A DNA stretch of 64,000 nt from Portulaca oleracea (GCA_029582165.1 CM055870.1:48068513-48132512), one strand, 5' to 3'. Positions 45,168-56,875 are shown, counted from the stretch's first letter. The notes: generated by a model from the sequence alone, not told the origin. Numbers and translations: made by a program.

Positions 45168-45791
45168 TGTTGGGTGTGAAGTCCAATTTATTGGGAGTGG
45201 AGACCATAATAGGAGAAGGAGGAAGCAAAATGGGAAGACAAGGGAGGCGCCAGCAGCGCCTGGAAGACGCTACCAGCGCCGGGCATCGGCAACACAAACG
45301 CTGCCAGCGTTTGAGCGCCGCTGGTCGTGCTGGCGATCCACGCCACCACTTGGGCCTTGCCAGCGTCTAGAAGGCCCTGTAATCTTGGCGGCGGTTTTTC
45401 TCTTTTTTTGTTTAGGTTTTTGTAACCTAGGTCTCCTTGTACCCTACTAGTATATATAGGGGTCTTGTTCTCCTTGATATATACAATAATAGCAATTGAG
45501 AGTGTTTCATCTTATACCACAAGAGATTGACATGTAATCTCTGTGTTCCTGAGGGAGTTGTGTGAGGCTCAACTGTGAGTGTTGAGTTTTCAGTTTGTAA
45601 CTCTAGGAAGGTTGTGAGAGATTGTGGAGGTCTGGGAATCTCTGAAACACCGTTGTAATCCTCTGATAATGCATCGTTCGTGGTTTTTTCCCGGTTTGGG
45701 TTTTTCCACGTTAATTCCTTGTGTTGAATCTTTATTTATTTTTCGCCCTATTTATTGTTTGTCTGCTAACAACGCCCTGGGAATCCTAATA
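45168..45791 (+). mobile_element. 3' LTR of the copia element
   Basis: 624 bp, aligning to the 5' LTR across its length with small indels, including an extra CAGCGCCTGGAAGACGCTAC stretch. The last bases AATA replace AACA. Followed by TSD CTGTT. Confidence 0.9.
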
Positions 45792-45796
45792 CTGTT

Positions 45797-46059
45797 GTGT
45801 AACTAAAGATGAAATTAAATGTAAATATATGATGGTTATATGTCCAAGATTATGAATGTATGTTGTTACTACGTATTACAAAGAAGCACGCAGATTATTA
45901 AATATAAATGTAAACGTATGATGATTAAATGTAAATGTACGAGGGATTAGGGGTTTAATATATTAGTGATTTCGGGTTTAGAGATATCATGGGTTTGTTT
46001 TTTAATTACATAAGCAAAACAACTGGGTGTTTCACGCATTTTTGCTACTACTTTTTTTT
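45797..46059. other. Intergenic, right flank of the copia insertion
   Basis: AT-rich, no gene. ATTAAATGTAAATRTA words repeat loosely. Confidence 0.4.
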
Positions 46060-46465
46060 TTTTTAAAACATTAGTATGCGGGTCGGGTTTTAATGAGACT
46101 GGGTCTCGACCCAAGTGGACCCTCCCTATCGTCGTCCAATGCACTGCCGCCATTGCCATCTCATATACAACTGATGCGTAGCAGTCCAGCATCCATGGCC
46201 AATAGACAGGGAATCGCTCAGTAGATTTTTTTTTTGAATAATGGAATGCAGATTTTTCAATATTAGCCGAAAATTAAGGTGATTCCGATTAATCGGTGAA
46301 CCAAACCGTTAAACTCGATGTACCGACTTCTGGTGCTCCAGGTTATCCGGTTTCGGTGCATCATGTTATCCGGTTCCAATTTATGATTTTAGAAAACCTG
46401 TTTTATCCGATGCACCACTTCGAAAAACTGAAACTGCCACGGACCAAATCGTGAACACACTACTC
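46060..46465. mobile_element. Degraded hAT MITE related to 28355-28934
   Basis: GTGATTCCGATTAATCGGTG and CGGTTCCAATTTATGATTTT, then GAAAACCTGTTTTATCCGAT and CGTGAACACAC, follow the same order as the right half of the 28.4-kb MITE but are more diverged. The right end is cut by the copia LTR that begins near 46466. Confidence 0.6.
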
Positions 46466-47059
46466 TTAAGGGTCCACCACGCTCAAGGCATTCTGTTTGG
46501 CCAGAATACATCCAACACAAGTTGTGGCACGGACCAAAGGCATAGTTTGGGTGTTTTAGGCCAACATAGTTTGTGTCCTACACGACTCGGTCCGTGTCAG
46601 CTGAGGTAATTTATTCCATGTCGTTTACTTCACGCGAAGGCTTGATTTCATTATTTTAACTTTGTTTTGACTATTGAGCCGCAAGTTGCTGCTAGTGAGT
46701 GAGAGAGAAGAGAGAGTTCTGCCCTAGTAGTCCTATACCATTGAAGAGTGTGAAAGAGTTATTCAGATTATATTCTAATCTTTGCCTAAATGATTGAATC
46801 ACACTTTGTGATTGTGATTGTTATTGTATTGTACTCCTCTTGTCACATAGTGAATTATTTTCTGGTTGCCGTCGTCCGTGAAATTTTTCTCCAAGCTCTT
46901 GGGTTTCTCACGTAATTTTTTATGCCTGTTTCATTAGTTTTGTTCCTCCCGAATTTTTATTATAATTCTGCCATCTTTATTTCCTTTTTCGCTTTATTGG
47001 CAACCTATAGCTAATACTCGAAATTTCCTTTCAAATGGTGTTAGAGCATTAGTTTTAAA

Positions 47060-47258
47060 ATGGCTTCGACCATGAAGTGTGAAATTTCAAAATTCGATGG
47101 AAAAGAAGCTTCACATGGTGGAAGGTTCAAATGAGAGTTGTTCTCATTCGGAATGGGATGTGGAAGTTGATTCAGATCTTGACACGAAGCCTGTAATGAT
47201 GTCTGATGAAGAGTTTAAGGCGCCAAAGGATGATATTGTAGGCGGTTTGAAGCCAAGT
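47060..47258 (+). pseudogene. Copia gag start fragment
   Basis: MASTMKCEISKFDGKEAS at 47060 is a typical copia Gag start. A frameshift follows within about 20 codons. The acidic frame at 47079-47303 (DVEVDSDLDTKPV) is in another phase and resembles no Gag. Confidence 0.6.
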
Positions 47259-49453
47259 GTAATGTTCTCAAAATTCTATTATAAACTTATTGGTCAACTC
47301 TAAATGTAAAAGCGGAAGTCAACTCTTTATTCGGGTGTCTCAACTTTAACTGTAAAAGCGGAAGAAATACAAGGCAAAGGTTTAATTAAAAGACTGGCAA
47401 CTGTTCCTCAAAATAAAACAACACTAAATAGCTTCAAATCTTGAATTCAAACAACTCAAATTAACTAACTCCAAGTCTTTCCGACCGAAACACAACTAAA
47501 CAAATAATTATAAGTCAAGTCGTCCTTACTTCTAATTCCCATTCCCACCATAGAAGTCTTCACCTGAAATTAAAACATTTACAAACATGCGACGCAACTC
47601 AATAATGTCTACCCTTAACTGTCAAAATAGGTTAAAGTTCATTTCAAATCATTTAGGGGGAAAAGTGAAAAAGTCAAACCATTTCACAAATCGATGACCC
47701 TCCCTAGAAGTATAAAATAACTTTCCACGTCAAGCTAAGTCCAACAACCTTTCTTAAACAAAACCACTTCATGTTTTATTATGTAGGCGAGATGCCAAAT
47801 CTTTTAAAGTAATAGAACAAACCGGACCCTAGATCAATCCCCTACCAAAGGTTACGACCAAAGTCGTATACGCACCTTACCCTGGGGAAGTTATTAAAAT
47901 AAACACTATATTAGGGTATCCCCTTATCTGATCTGCAGGATATCAAATCTTGGTCTCTGGGTTATCCTCTGAAGCCCTGCTTAACATTTTACTTTGACTT
48001 ATTAGTATCTTATGAATTTCAATTCTCAATTTTCAACACAACCAAACCCGAATTCCACAACTAGTAACAAGAAATCGCTTACAACTTGGGAAAATCCGTA
48101 GGGTTATCCTCCAAATCCCTACTTAAAGTCCATTGGGCACCATCAACATCGAGAAAATCCAATATGCCTCAGGAAAATTCGCAGTGCATCGTCAAAATTG
48201 GGAAAGTCCGATCTGCCTCGAGAAAATCCATTGGGCATCATCGACAGTAGCATCAAAAAAAAGGTAAAGGGAAGTTCGAATCAACTGCGATCAATATGTC
48301 AGACAAATAATTCTCTATATCTCAAGCCATTGGTCAAAATGATCTAACATTCTGCTTTGGTTTCTATGCAGGGAACCATCACCGACATCGGGAAAATCGG
48401 GACATCATCCAGCCGCCGTGAAAAGAGCACCGACATCATCTTCCAGCTGCCATTAAAAGAGCTCTAACAGCCATCTTCCGGTCGCCATTAAAAGAGCACC
48501 AACAACATCCACCTTCTGGTTGCCGTTAAAAGAGCATCGACACCTCTCGATCTAGTTGTCGTTAGAAGAGCGCTGACATCCATCTTCTGGTCGCCGTTAA
48601 AAGAGCACCGACACCTCTCTAGCTGCTGTTAAAAGAGCGTTGACATCCATCTTTCGGTCGCCGTTAAAAGAGCACTAACACCTGTCTGGCTGTTGTTAAA
48701 AAAATGTTGATATCCATCTTCCGGTCGCTGTTAAAAGAGCACCAACACCTCTCCAGCTGCCGCTAAAAGAGCACTAACATCCATCTTCCGGTCGGCGTTA
48801 TAAGAGCACCAACACCTCTCCAGCTGTCGTTAAAAGAGTACTGGCATCCATCTTTGGGTCGCCATTACAAGAGCACCAACACCTTTCCATTTGCCGTTAA
48901 AAGACTAGAGTTTTATTATTTTCTTGGTTCATTGATTTCCTTAAATCAACCAGTGACTCCTTTTTCATCTTAGCTTACATAAATCACTTCTTGCGCTCCT
49001 TATTTCAATTTAACCATATGGGTCAATATCTCTCTCGGAATCCATATAAGGAGCCAATTGAGGAGGAATGAGGTAGAACCCAGCCAAGGCCATGCGACCT
49101 TGACTTGTTTCTCACCCCTTTCTCTTGGGATGGGAACCAATAGGTCATTGGCCTGGTCCCTGCCAAGGTCGTGTGGCCTAAGGGTCAGTCTAGTGACCCC
49201 GGTGTCCCTTTTTGGCCATAATACGGATCCAAGGCTAATATGACTTAGTATCTTCAAACTGGAATGGTTCGGTTTTAAATGAGTTTGTATATGCAGGATA
49301 CATAAAGAATAAAATAAAGTTTTATTTAAAGGGCAAAAATATCCTTATTTAAGGATTAAGAAATCTTAGTCGGCTCCCAATCACAATCTAAGTAGCGGAA
49401 TGGGAAAAACAGGGTTATCCACCCACTTTTCTCGGGGTCCTACAGAAAGCCTC
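47259..49453 (-). mobile_element. Solo-LTR-like Ty3/gypsy insertion with internal minisatellite
   Basis: On the minus strand it starts TGTAGGACCCCGAGAAAAG (49453) and ends TTTTGAGAACATTACA (47259), TG...CA ends. Parts such as TTTTGACAGTTAAGGGTAGA match the long LTR at 5777-8157 (CTGTTTTGACAGTTAGGGGT), so they are relatives in opposite orientation. The flanks CCAAG and GAAAG agree only partly. Nothing coding inside. Confidence 0.6.
48403..48906. repeat. Minisatellite with about 60-bp dimeric unit
   Basis: Roughly eight copies of CGCCGTTAAAAGAGCACCAA plus CACCTCTCCAGCTGCCGTTA plus AAAGAGCACTGACATCCATC and TTCCGGT. Each unit holds two diverged GTTAAAAGAGCRC half-units. A weaker AAAATCCATTGGGCATCATC-type repeat precedes it (48120-48245). 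Confidence 0.9.
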
Positions 49454-49499
49454 GAGCAAGGGATTTACCAACTAGTATGTTAAGCACCACAAATTACAC

Positions 49500-50540
49500 C
49501 CATGTAGTAATGCAGGGAATCGATTTAGCGAAGGCCACTTAATTAAGATTTCTCTCGAATGTCATAAGCTAACTAAATTGTGTTAATCAATGTTCTCACA
49601 CAATTAAAACAAGTAAATTACAATGTATCGATTTTTCCCTAGATTATTCATAACTAGGTTGGCCTAAGTTCCTTTTCTCATAGGTTAGAAAAACCCTAAT
49701 TAGCACTAGATGGGACTCTCTCAAGCCTCGCATCAACAACAACTAGCAACTGAAAAGAAATTCGATGAATAAGTATGAATTAACGCGAGAAGTACAATTG
49801 CAATGAAACAAGCATACTAGTGGCAAATCCCAAACCTGTGTCAGAGGAATTAGCAGCTCATATTCATCAACACTAAATATCAAATTAGTACCAAAACAGA
49901 GATTAACAAAGTATGGAGACGAAGGAGAAGAGCACCAATCTTGGAATTAAGCAGTAATTCGAATGCAAAAGTGCTAATCTTCAATTCAAAAACAAGTAAT
50001 CGTCTCAAAAGTTTGAGTAAAAAATCTACTTAGGAACCCTAAAAAGTTTGATAAAGGTTTACATGGTGATAGCTATCATTTTTTGAGTAATTAGAGTCAA
50101 AATTAGCAGTATGGGGTCGTACATAATTGTGCCCCTATCACATGGGTGGGTATGCGCTAGGTTTGGAGTCTTCTTCCTAATTCTGAATTGGTGCATGACC
50201 GTGTGCCTGGGTGTGCAGGACTAGAATACCTTAAAAGCTTCCCCTAGGTTGTGCTACCTCTCGTGATTACTTATGTACACCTCCTTTGGGATCTTTCACA
50301 CCTCATTCTCATCCGGACTTCTCCGCAACTTCCGTATCTTTCATTCAACGATCATTAAAACACCGCAATTCACCCAAAAATCACCTACAATTGACAAGGT
50401 TAAGCACTTTTAGCTACAAGTAAAGATAATTTAAACCAAGTCGATTTTGTGCCAAAATAGGTCAAATACTCTCAAAACAAAGCTAGAAATCTTAGGTTTA
50501 AGGCAGTAAAACCGAGGTTTACCAAAGTCTTTCTAGGTAG
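49500..50540 (-). mobile_element. LTR insertion in copia 2 (minus), partner of 51893-53085
   Basis: The reverse complement matches 51893-52230: TATTTGACC, ACCTTGTYAATTGTAGGTGA, GTGTGAAAGATCCCAAAGGA, CCTAGGGGAAG and AGTCCTGCAYACCCAG. Boundaries approximate. No coding content. Confidence 0.6.
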
Positions 50541-51892
50541 AGGCTATTGCTCCTGTTTGCTACTTTTTAATAGATCACCTCACTCCTCAATTGGCATTAA
50601 GATTCTAGATGAAGTTTGGTTAGGCAATCCTATTGATTATTCTATTTTAAAATTTTGGATGTCTTGTCTATGCACATGAGAATGAGGAGAATTTGTTACC
50701 CAGGGTTGTTAAATGCATATTTCTAGGTTATGGTTCTTAGCCTAAAGGATATAGAATGTGGTATTCTAACTTCAGAAAAGTTATACAGTCTAGGGATGTA
50801 ACAATCGATGAAACTGCAAAGCTATCTGGAGAGGTATTTGTTGTTACTTTTTATGGTGCAGAAAACTAGAAGAATGCTAAGGAGAGACTAGAGTGCGAGG
50901 TGGGGCATTGTGGAGCTCAAGGTGAAGCTACTAAGACGTATGCAACAACATGTTACTGATACTATTTCTAAGACAGTTTAGGTTGATGAGCCTGAGGTTG
51001 TTACTGAAGTTCTTCAGGTGGATGAAGAACATTGTATAGCCAGAGATCGTCCGACAAGGATATCAAGAGACCAACGCGATACATTGAGGAAAATGATGTA
51101 TTGGTGGCTTATGTATTGAATGTTGTCGTGGAGATTCCTAAAGGCGCTGAGTCGTATACAAATCGGGAGTGTGTCTCTTGCCCTAGCCTCTAACTAATTG
51201 GACTTCAACTATGTAGGAAGAAATTAAGAGTCTGATGAAGAACATGACATGAGAGCTATAAGAGTTGCTTAAGGGGCGGTGTTCTCTTACTGTTAAGTAG
51301 GTGTACAAGAGGAAAGAAGGTATTCTTGAAGTTAAGAGTGCAAGGTGGAAAGCTAGATATATGGTTAAAGGTTATAAGTAGAGAGAATGAAACGTCTACA
51401 ATGAGGTACTTTCTTCTGTTGTGAGGCATACATCTCTTGCATGCTTTTGTTGCTTTGTTTGACTCGGAGTTAGAGCAACAAGATGTGAAGACTCCCTCGT
51501 CTATGGTGAGTTGGAGGAGGAGATCTACATGAGATAACTATAGATATTTGTTCTTGGAAAGGAGAGACATGTGTACATATTGAAGAAGTCCTTCTATGGA
51601 CTTAATCTGGCACATAGGTAGTGGTATAACCGAATTGATAGCTTTATTATTGGATAGGGGTGCATTAGAAGCAGATATGATAACTGTGTGTAATTTAGGT
51701 AGTTTGATGATGGGTCATTTGTTTACTTACTGTTTTATGTTTATTACATGTTAATAGCATGTAGGGACATGTATGCAATTAGTAAGTTGAAGTCTCAACT
51801 CAGCCAGAAGTTTGAGATGAAGTACCTTAGTGCAAGAAAGAAGATTTTGGGGACGGAGTTACAAAGAGATCGAAATGTGATAAACCTCAGTT
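50541..51892 (+). pseudogene. Copia 2 integrase end and RT fragments
   Basis: 50570-50850: PHSSIGIKILDEVWLGNPID and YSILKFW, a copia integrase C-terminal signature, with GY..RMW-like and QSRDVTIDE-like pieces. 51100-51470 holds weak RT start signals. 51748-51885: MLIACRDMYAISKLKSQLSQ and KFEMKYLSARKKILGTELQ, the RT palm after the YVDD position, where the DDM motif is lost. Many stops. RT is cut at 51893 by an LTR insertion. Confidence 0.7.
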
Positions 51893-53085
51893 TTTTGGCT
51901 TTGTTTCGAGACTATTTGACCATCTTTGCCTCAATTTTAGTTTGATTAGTTCATCTTTGCTTTTTGTAACTAAAAAATATCAACCTTGTTAATTGTAGGT
52001 GATTTTTGGGTGGTTTGCTACATTTTGTGGTCATTTAGTGTAGGATGTGGAAGACATGAAGAAATTGGGAAGAGAACGGGTGTGAAAGATCCCAAAGGAA
52101 GTTTATGCAAGCAACCACGTTAGCTAGCACATCCTAGGGGAAGATTTTGAGGTTTCCCAGTCCTGCATACCCAGCCACGCGTTGCAGCACGATTGTACGC
52201 CAGTCTAGAATCAGGCAAAGGCTAGTAGAAATGTCGCATTGACATCCGTATGTCTATGGTTGTGCGTGACTCCTGACTGTAAAGTTTAGTATTTTAATTA
52301 ACCAAGAACAATAGTTATTTTGGAGATGTTAGTTTCTATCAAGTCCTTTTTGGGTTCTGAAGAGAGTTTTCTCTCAACCCTCTAGTCTCCATCTATAATT
52401 TCTCGAATGTTTAGATTGGATTTGAAGATCGAATTCGCTTGATCATTGCAAATTTCAATTATTATTTTGTTAATATATTTTCTATTTTCAATTAATTTTG
52501 TGGGTCTAAATCCCTAACTTAGGTTAGGGATTCTTTACTAGCTTGTGTAATAAATTGCAATTATGTTTCCTTTATTGCTCTAGTATTCGTTCTTCAAGTT
52601 TCTATCAAGTTATCAAGATTGAATTCGATGCAAGGCTCATGAAATTCCTATCTTTGTGTGGTTTACGTGATCTTCGACACAAGAAACACAGGCTAGGTGT
52701 AACTTGGTTAGATTATTTCGACCTAGGTGTGAGAATAGGCTAGGTTGTAATTAAGGGCAAAATCAAATGTTGTAATTCTTTTGTGTTAATTGTGTAAGAA
52801 CATCAATTAATCTGATTGAGTTAGCTTAACAACCTTCAAGACAAGGCTTAGGTGGTATGGATTGAATCGGTTCCGTAGTTCTTGTATTTGTGAATAGTAT
52901 AAGAATGTAAATTGTGATTGTTAGCATGTTAGTTTGGCGAATCCCTTTCTTTAGGCTTACTTTTTCTGTTTTCTTTCGACGTAATTATTATGTTCTGATC
53001 ATCTAAACCTTCAAATTGTTCTTTGCTTAGTTCGAGAGGACATTGACCTTATGTTGTGTGTGAGACCTAGCTTGGGAAAAGTTTT
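51893..53085 (+). mobile_element. LTR insertion in copia 2 (plus)
   Basis: It splits the RT sequence RDRNVINL / LSQKKYIRKMLDKFNIRNCE. It is the inverted partner of 49500-50540. Candidate flanks ACCTC/ACCTA near 51889 and 53073 are similar but not identical. No coding content in the frames at 52543-52743. Confidence 0.6.
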
Positions 53086-53830
53086 TTCCTATCTCAGAAG
53101 AAGTATCCGGAAAAGATGTTGGACAAGTTCAACATTCGAAACTGTGAGGTCTTTTCCACTCCATTAGTTGCTCACTTTAAACTATTTTCTAAGTGTTGTT
53201 CTAAAACTAAATTGGAAATTAAAAAGATAATGATCCCTACGGTAGTGCATGCGTAGTTTAACTTGATGTATATTATAGTGTGCAGTAGACTTGATCTGCC
53301 ACATGCAGTTAGTATCAGGAGTAGATGTATGTAGGATATAGGGAAGGAACATTGATAAGGTGTTAAGTAGATCCCTCTCTATGTGAAGGGTGCTTTCAAT
53401 AAGGGAATAGTGTATAATAGAGGTAGAGTTGCAACGACTGATATTGCAGGCTATGTTGATGCTGGTGGAGATCATGATATGAGGTGCTTTATTTCAAGAT
53501 ATGTGTTCAGTTTGTGTGGAGCTGCAATGTCTTGGAAGGCTTCGCATCAATCTATAACATTCCTTGCTACTACTAAGGCTGGGTATATCGCAACTACTGA
53601 GGGAGTGATGGAACCTACTTGGTTTGAGGGGATTGGTGATAGAGCTTAGTTTATTTAGATAGTCAGAAATCAGAATCATGTCCATTTTACCAAGAATGGT
53701 GACTATCACTTGAAGAATAAGTATATAAGCGTCATGTATCACTTCACCAGAGATAATGTTACTACAGGGGAGATTGTTGTCAATAATGTGCATACCTGCA
53801 TATATGCTAACCAAACCACTTCCAATCACT
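53086..53830 (+). pseudogene. Copia 2 RT end and RNase H
   Basis: KKYIRKMLDKFNIRNCE, DLPHAVSIRSRCM, then 53383-53649: DIAGYVDAGGDHDMRC, SLCGAAMSWKASHQS, FLATTKAGYIATTEGVMEP (RNase H), and after a stop HLKNKYISVMYHFTRDN and TGEIVVNNVHT. Order and spacing match copia. Several stops make it nonfunctional. Confidence 0.8.
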
Positions 53831-53974
53831 AAGTTTGAGCATTGCTTATACTTAATGGGTGTTCACAACATATTTTAGTCTTTTAGGGCCATGCCCTGAG
53901 GAGGGGCCTGTTAGAGGTGGTGGTCGAGGTGCCTTGTTGGACCGATGAGTCGAATCATGGTCCAGGGTGGAGAT

Positions 53975-54608
53975 TGTTGGGTTTTATAGGACATTGGATC
54001 CTCGTGAGGTTCCACGAATCTCAAGGCATTCGTTTTGGCTCATCTACGTCCAACACTGGTCGTGTGAGGCAGGTCATATATCGTGGCATGGATAGAAGGC
54101 ACAGTTTGGGTATTTCAGGCCAACACGAGTCGTGTCCTGCATGACACGATCCATGATGCAGGAAACACGGTCCATGTCAGTCGCAGTAATTTATTTCTCG
54201 TTGTTTATTTCACACAGAGGTTATGATTTCATTATTGTAACCTAGTTTTGCCTATTGAGCCATCAATTGTTGCCAGTGTTTTCTAGAGAGAGAAGAGAGA
54301 GTCTTCCCCAAGTAATCTTATACTGTTTAGAGAGTGTGAGAGAGTTGTTGAGATTAAATTGTACATGCAATCTTTGCCTAAAGGATCGAATTGCACATTG
54401 TGATTATGATCGTATTATACTCCTCATACCTCATTGTGGATTATTTTCTGGCTGGTGCCTTTTGTGGGCTGGGTTTTTTTCCCAGTTCTTGAGTTTGCCA
54501 CATAATTCTTGGTGTTGGTTTCAATGGTTTTGTTCTTCCATAATTTAATCGTAATTTCTATTATCTTTGTTTCTCCATCTATTTTATTTGCAAGTTGTAT
54601 TCTGAATT
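53975..54608 (+). mobile_element. 3' LTR of copia 2
   Basis: Begins TGTTGGGTTTTATAGGACAT after GGGTGGAGAT. Contains repeated CACGG/CCATG words (54050-54175). The end is set by similarity to the 5' LTR, so within a few bases. Confidence 0.7.
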
Positions 54609-54813
54609 TCTTTACGATTTTGAATATGACTTAATGTCAAATCCTCAACTTCCTTGAACTTATCATTCGCAATCTTATAACGATTTGAAACTCAATGTTG
54701 GCAACTAAACACTAGGATAATTCATGAAAAGATGAATGCCATAGGTTTTGAATAGGCTCACAATTAATGTGCCATTAGCTTTTTTTTTTGGATGGTATTA
54801 TATATTTTTGATA

Positions 54814-55489
54814 GGGAAATCGGGAAAAAAATAATCCACACTTTGAAAAAAAATAATCCGAACTTAAAACGTTATTATGGATGATCTAAATTTTAACATC
54901 TACTATTTTTAACATTTACCACCTAGTTAAACTTGTCCAAAAAATGATGCGGTGGCAGCGATAATACACACGGAGCATATTTTAACGTTTTTTTTAGCTG
55001 CAAAAAGTTTCACGTCGCCACCACCACGTCACTTTTCGAACAAGTTTAATTAGGCGGTGGATGCTAAAATTAATAAGGGAAATTGGAAAAAAATAATCCA
55101 AACTTTGGGGGTATTGGAAAAAAATAATTCGAACTTACAACTTTGTTACAGATGGGATGTACTCTAACTTCTATTATTTTTAGCATCCACCACCTAGTTA
55201 AACTCATCCAAAAAGTAACGTGATGGTGGTATTATTATACGTGAAACTTTTTGTAACTCAAAAAGGAAGTTAAAAGTACGCTCCAAGTGTAATTTCGCTA
55301 CCACCACGTCAATTTTCAGACGAATTTAACTAGGTGGTGGATGCTAAAAATAATAGAGGTTAAAGTTCAACTCATTCATAACAAAATTGTAAGTTCGGAT
55401 TAAATTTTTTCCAGTAGTCCCAAAGTTTGGATTATTTTTTTACGATTTCCCAATTAATCCAGTTCATCCATAACAAAGTTGTAAGTTCG
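54814..55489. mobile_element. Mutator-like foldback MITE, interrupted by a copy of itself
   Basis: Left arm GGGAAATCGGGAAAAAAATA, ATAATCCGAACTT, CACCTAGTTAAACTTGTCC. The right arm appears as CAAGTTTAATTAGGCGGTGG to 55067, then resumes after 55460 as CATCCATAACAAAGTTGTAA and GTTCGGAT. The distal right end is truncated. A related element sits inside at 55077-55451. Confidence 0.8.
55077..55451. mobile_element. Mutator-like foldback MITE (375 bp), same family as its host
   Basis: Ends GGGAAATTGGAAAAAAATAA and (inward) GGGAAATCGTAAAAAAATAA. Flanks AATTAATAA (55068-55076) and AATTAATCC (55452-55460) agree at 7 of 9. The arms repeat CACCACCTAGTTAAACTC. Confidence 0.85.
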
Positions 55490-55992
55490 GATATGAAACT
55501 ATCTACCAATAGATCTGCCCTTTGGCTAAAGAAAATAATGACTTCAAATACTTTTGAAACTGTCCAGCCTTCAATAACATTCTTAACTAAGGCTAACAGT
55601 ACCAATAAACTTCCATAGGTTGGTATTAAATTTTGCAAGAATTGTATTAATGTGCATCTATAAATTCCTGCATGGATGGCATTATGAAATGATTTAAATA
55701 GTGGTTTGACATTCCAGCGGAATGACTTAAATTTGTAGCTCTAGTACTGTTTGATTAAGGTAGAAGAGCTTCAATCCGTTGATATCAAACTCCAATTTGG
55801 GGAAAACTTTGTTGCAATTTTCTAAAGGAATCGCCCTTCAAGTCTTGGGGCAGCATCCACCCAACCAATTCCATTAAATTTCATAAATGTGGGAGGGAAA
55901 AACAAACAATGTTTGACACCCACAAATTTTTACTTTCGGCTTCTTTTTGTGGAATGTCAATTTTTTCCTTATTTAATTTTTTTTTAAAATTT

Positions 55993-56264
55993 AGATTTTA
56001 CTCTATCTATTCATATTGTTTGTCTCTTAGTTGGTTGTCACAATTTTTAATTAATATAACTCTTCGATAAATTATGTTTTTATAAAATATTTTAGTAACA
56101 AATTGCAATATTACACTTCTAGAATAATATTTTTCGTTACGAAACTGATAATAGTAATTTTATATAACTACTCATTGTATATATAGAGAAATTTACGGTT
56201 AAAATTTTTAAACTTTCACGGCACAATTTCCAAAGATGATAAATAATATAGAACGCTTGGAGTA
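55993..56264. mobile_element. Stowaway-like MITE, degenerate
   Basis: Left ACTCTATCTATTCATATTGT...TTGTCTCTTAG; right GATAAATAATATAGAACGC then TTGGAGTA. AT-rich interior with ATTTATAATTTTA-type words as in related copies. TSD not resolved. Confidence 0.5.
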
Positions 56265-56593
56265 ATGAGCTATAGTAAAATATTTTTCATAGAGTAAGCA
56301 AGATCATTGGAAGGATATGGTGTGTAGAGCACTGGCTAAGTTTGGTTGTGGTTCGAGCTTCATTTGTTGGGATCCAAGATCTGTTGAGAAGCGGGTTAAG
56401 GAGAAATGATGAAAAGAAAGAAATGATTAATTTTAGTGTTTTAATTGTATTGTTTTTGTCTTGCTGTTTTAGCTGTGCTACTTCGTTGTTGATTGTTGTC
56501 TTTCGTTGTTTTTTCTTTGCGGTTCTCGCAGCTTCAGTATTGTCTCTTTTGGCTTTCAATAATAAAAAAAAGGTAACGAATAATTTCTAAATT
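56265..56593. other. Unique-looking sequence, possible retroposed fragment
   Basis: The frame 56342-56590 encodes a Phe/Val/Leu/Cys-rich hydrophobic stretch (LIVLFLSCCFSCATSLLIVV). I recognise no homologue, and its position just 5' of a SINE-tail-like repeat fits the 3' end of a transcribed repeat. I do not call it a gene. Confidence 0.3.
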
Positions 56594-56875
56594 TTGGTGT
56601 CAATTGAAATAAGTCTTTCTAAATTGTAAAATTTAGAGGTAAGACTGTTATATCTTATCCTTTCATATCTTATATGGACAAGATTTAGGGTAAGATTTAT
56701 TTTTTTGGATAATTTCATTCAACATATATTTTTAATGATGTCAATTGAAATAGATCTTTCTAAATTGTTAAATTTACGGGGGAGATTGATATAACCAACT
56801 CTTCCATATAGACGAGATTTCAGGATAAGATTTTTTTTGGATAATTTCATTGAATATAATTTTTTTTTTAATTTC
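56594..56875 (+). repeat. SINE-tail-like repeat, two tandem copies
   Basis: GTCAATTGAAATAAGTCTTT then CTAAATTGTAAAATTTAGAG at 56599; the same order repeats at 56740 (ATAGATCTTTCTAAATTGTT). Period about 132-141 bp. Related to 1490-1600 and 2764-2885. Confidence 0.65.

Larger units (their letters stand above)
36193..45791 (+). mobile_element. Ty1/copia element with 5-bp TSD, split by a gypsy insertion
   Basis: The 5' LTR (36193-36838) and 3' LTR (45168-45791) are close copies, beginning TGTTGGGTGTGAAG. Perfect 5-bp TSD CTGTT at 36188-36192 and 45792-45796. The primer-binding site TGGTATCAGAGC at 36841-36852 pairs with initiator tRNA-Met; the polypurine tract CAAGTGGGAGAT precedes 45168. Without the gypsy insertion the element is about 2.9 kb and lacks integrase, RT and RNase H, so it is internally deleted. 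Each LTR has TATATATAG near its middle (36499, and the equivalent near 45450). Confidence 0.93.
46466..54608 (+). mobile_element. Second Ty1/copia element, heavily decayed and interrupted by three LTRs
   Basis: The 5' LTR (about 46466-47025, first bases lost) and 3' LTR (53975-54608, starting TGTTGGGTTTTATAGG) share a series of blocks such as CTCAAGGCATTC, ATTTCATTATT, CTTTGCCTAAA and GGATTATTTTCTGG. The primer site is mutated to TGGTGTTAGAGC (47036). Pieces of gag, integrase, RT and RNase H occur in order at 47.06, 50.6-50.9, 51.65-51.9 and 53.1-53.8 kb. The polypurine-like GGGTGGAGAT precedes the 3' LTR. Insertions occupy 47259-49453, 49500-50540 and 51893-53085. Confidence 0.8.

Noticed and set aside
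56342..56590. Hydrophobic 82-codon frame that could be a small membrane protein
   Set aside because: No conserved start context, no homologue recognised, next to a repeat; likely accidental.
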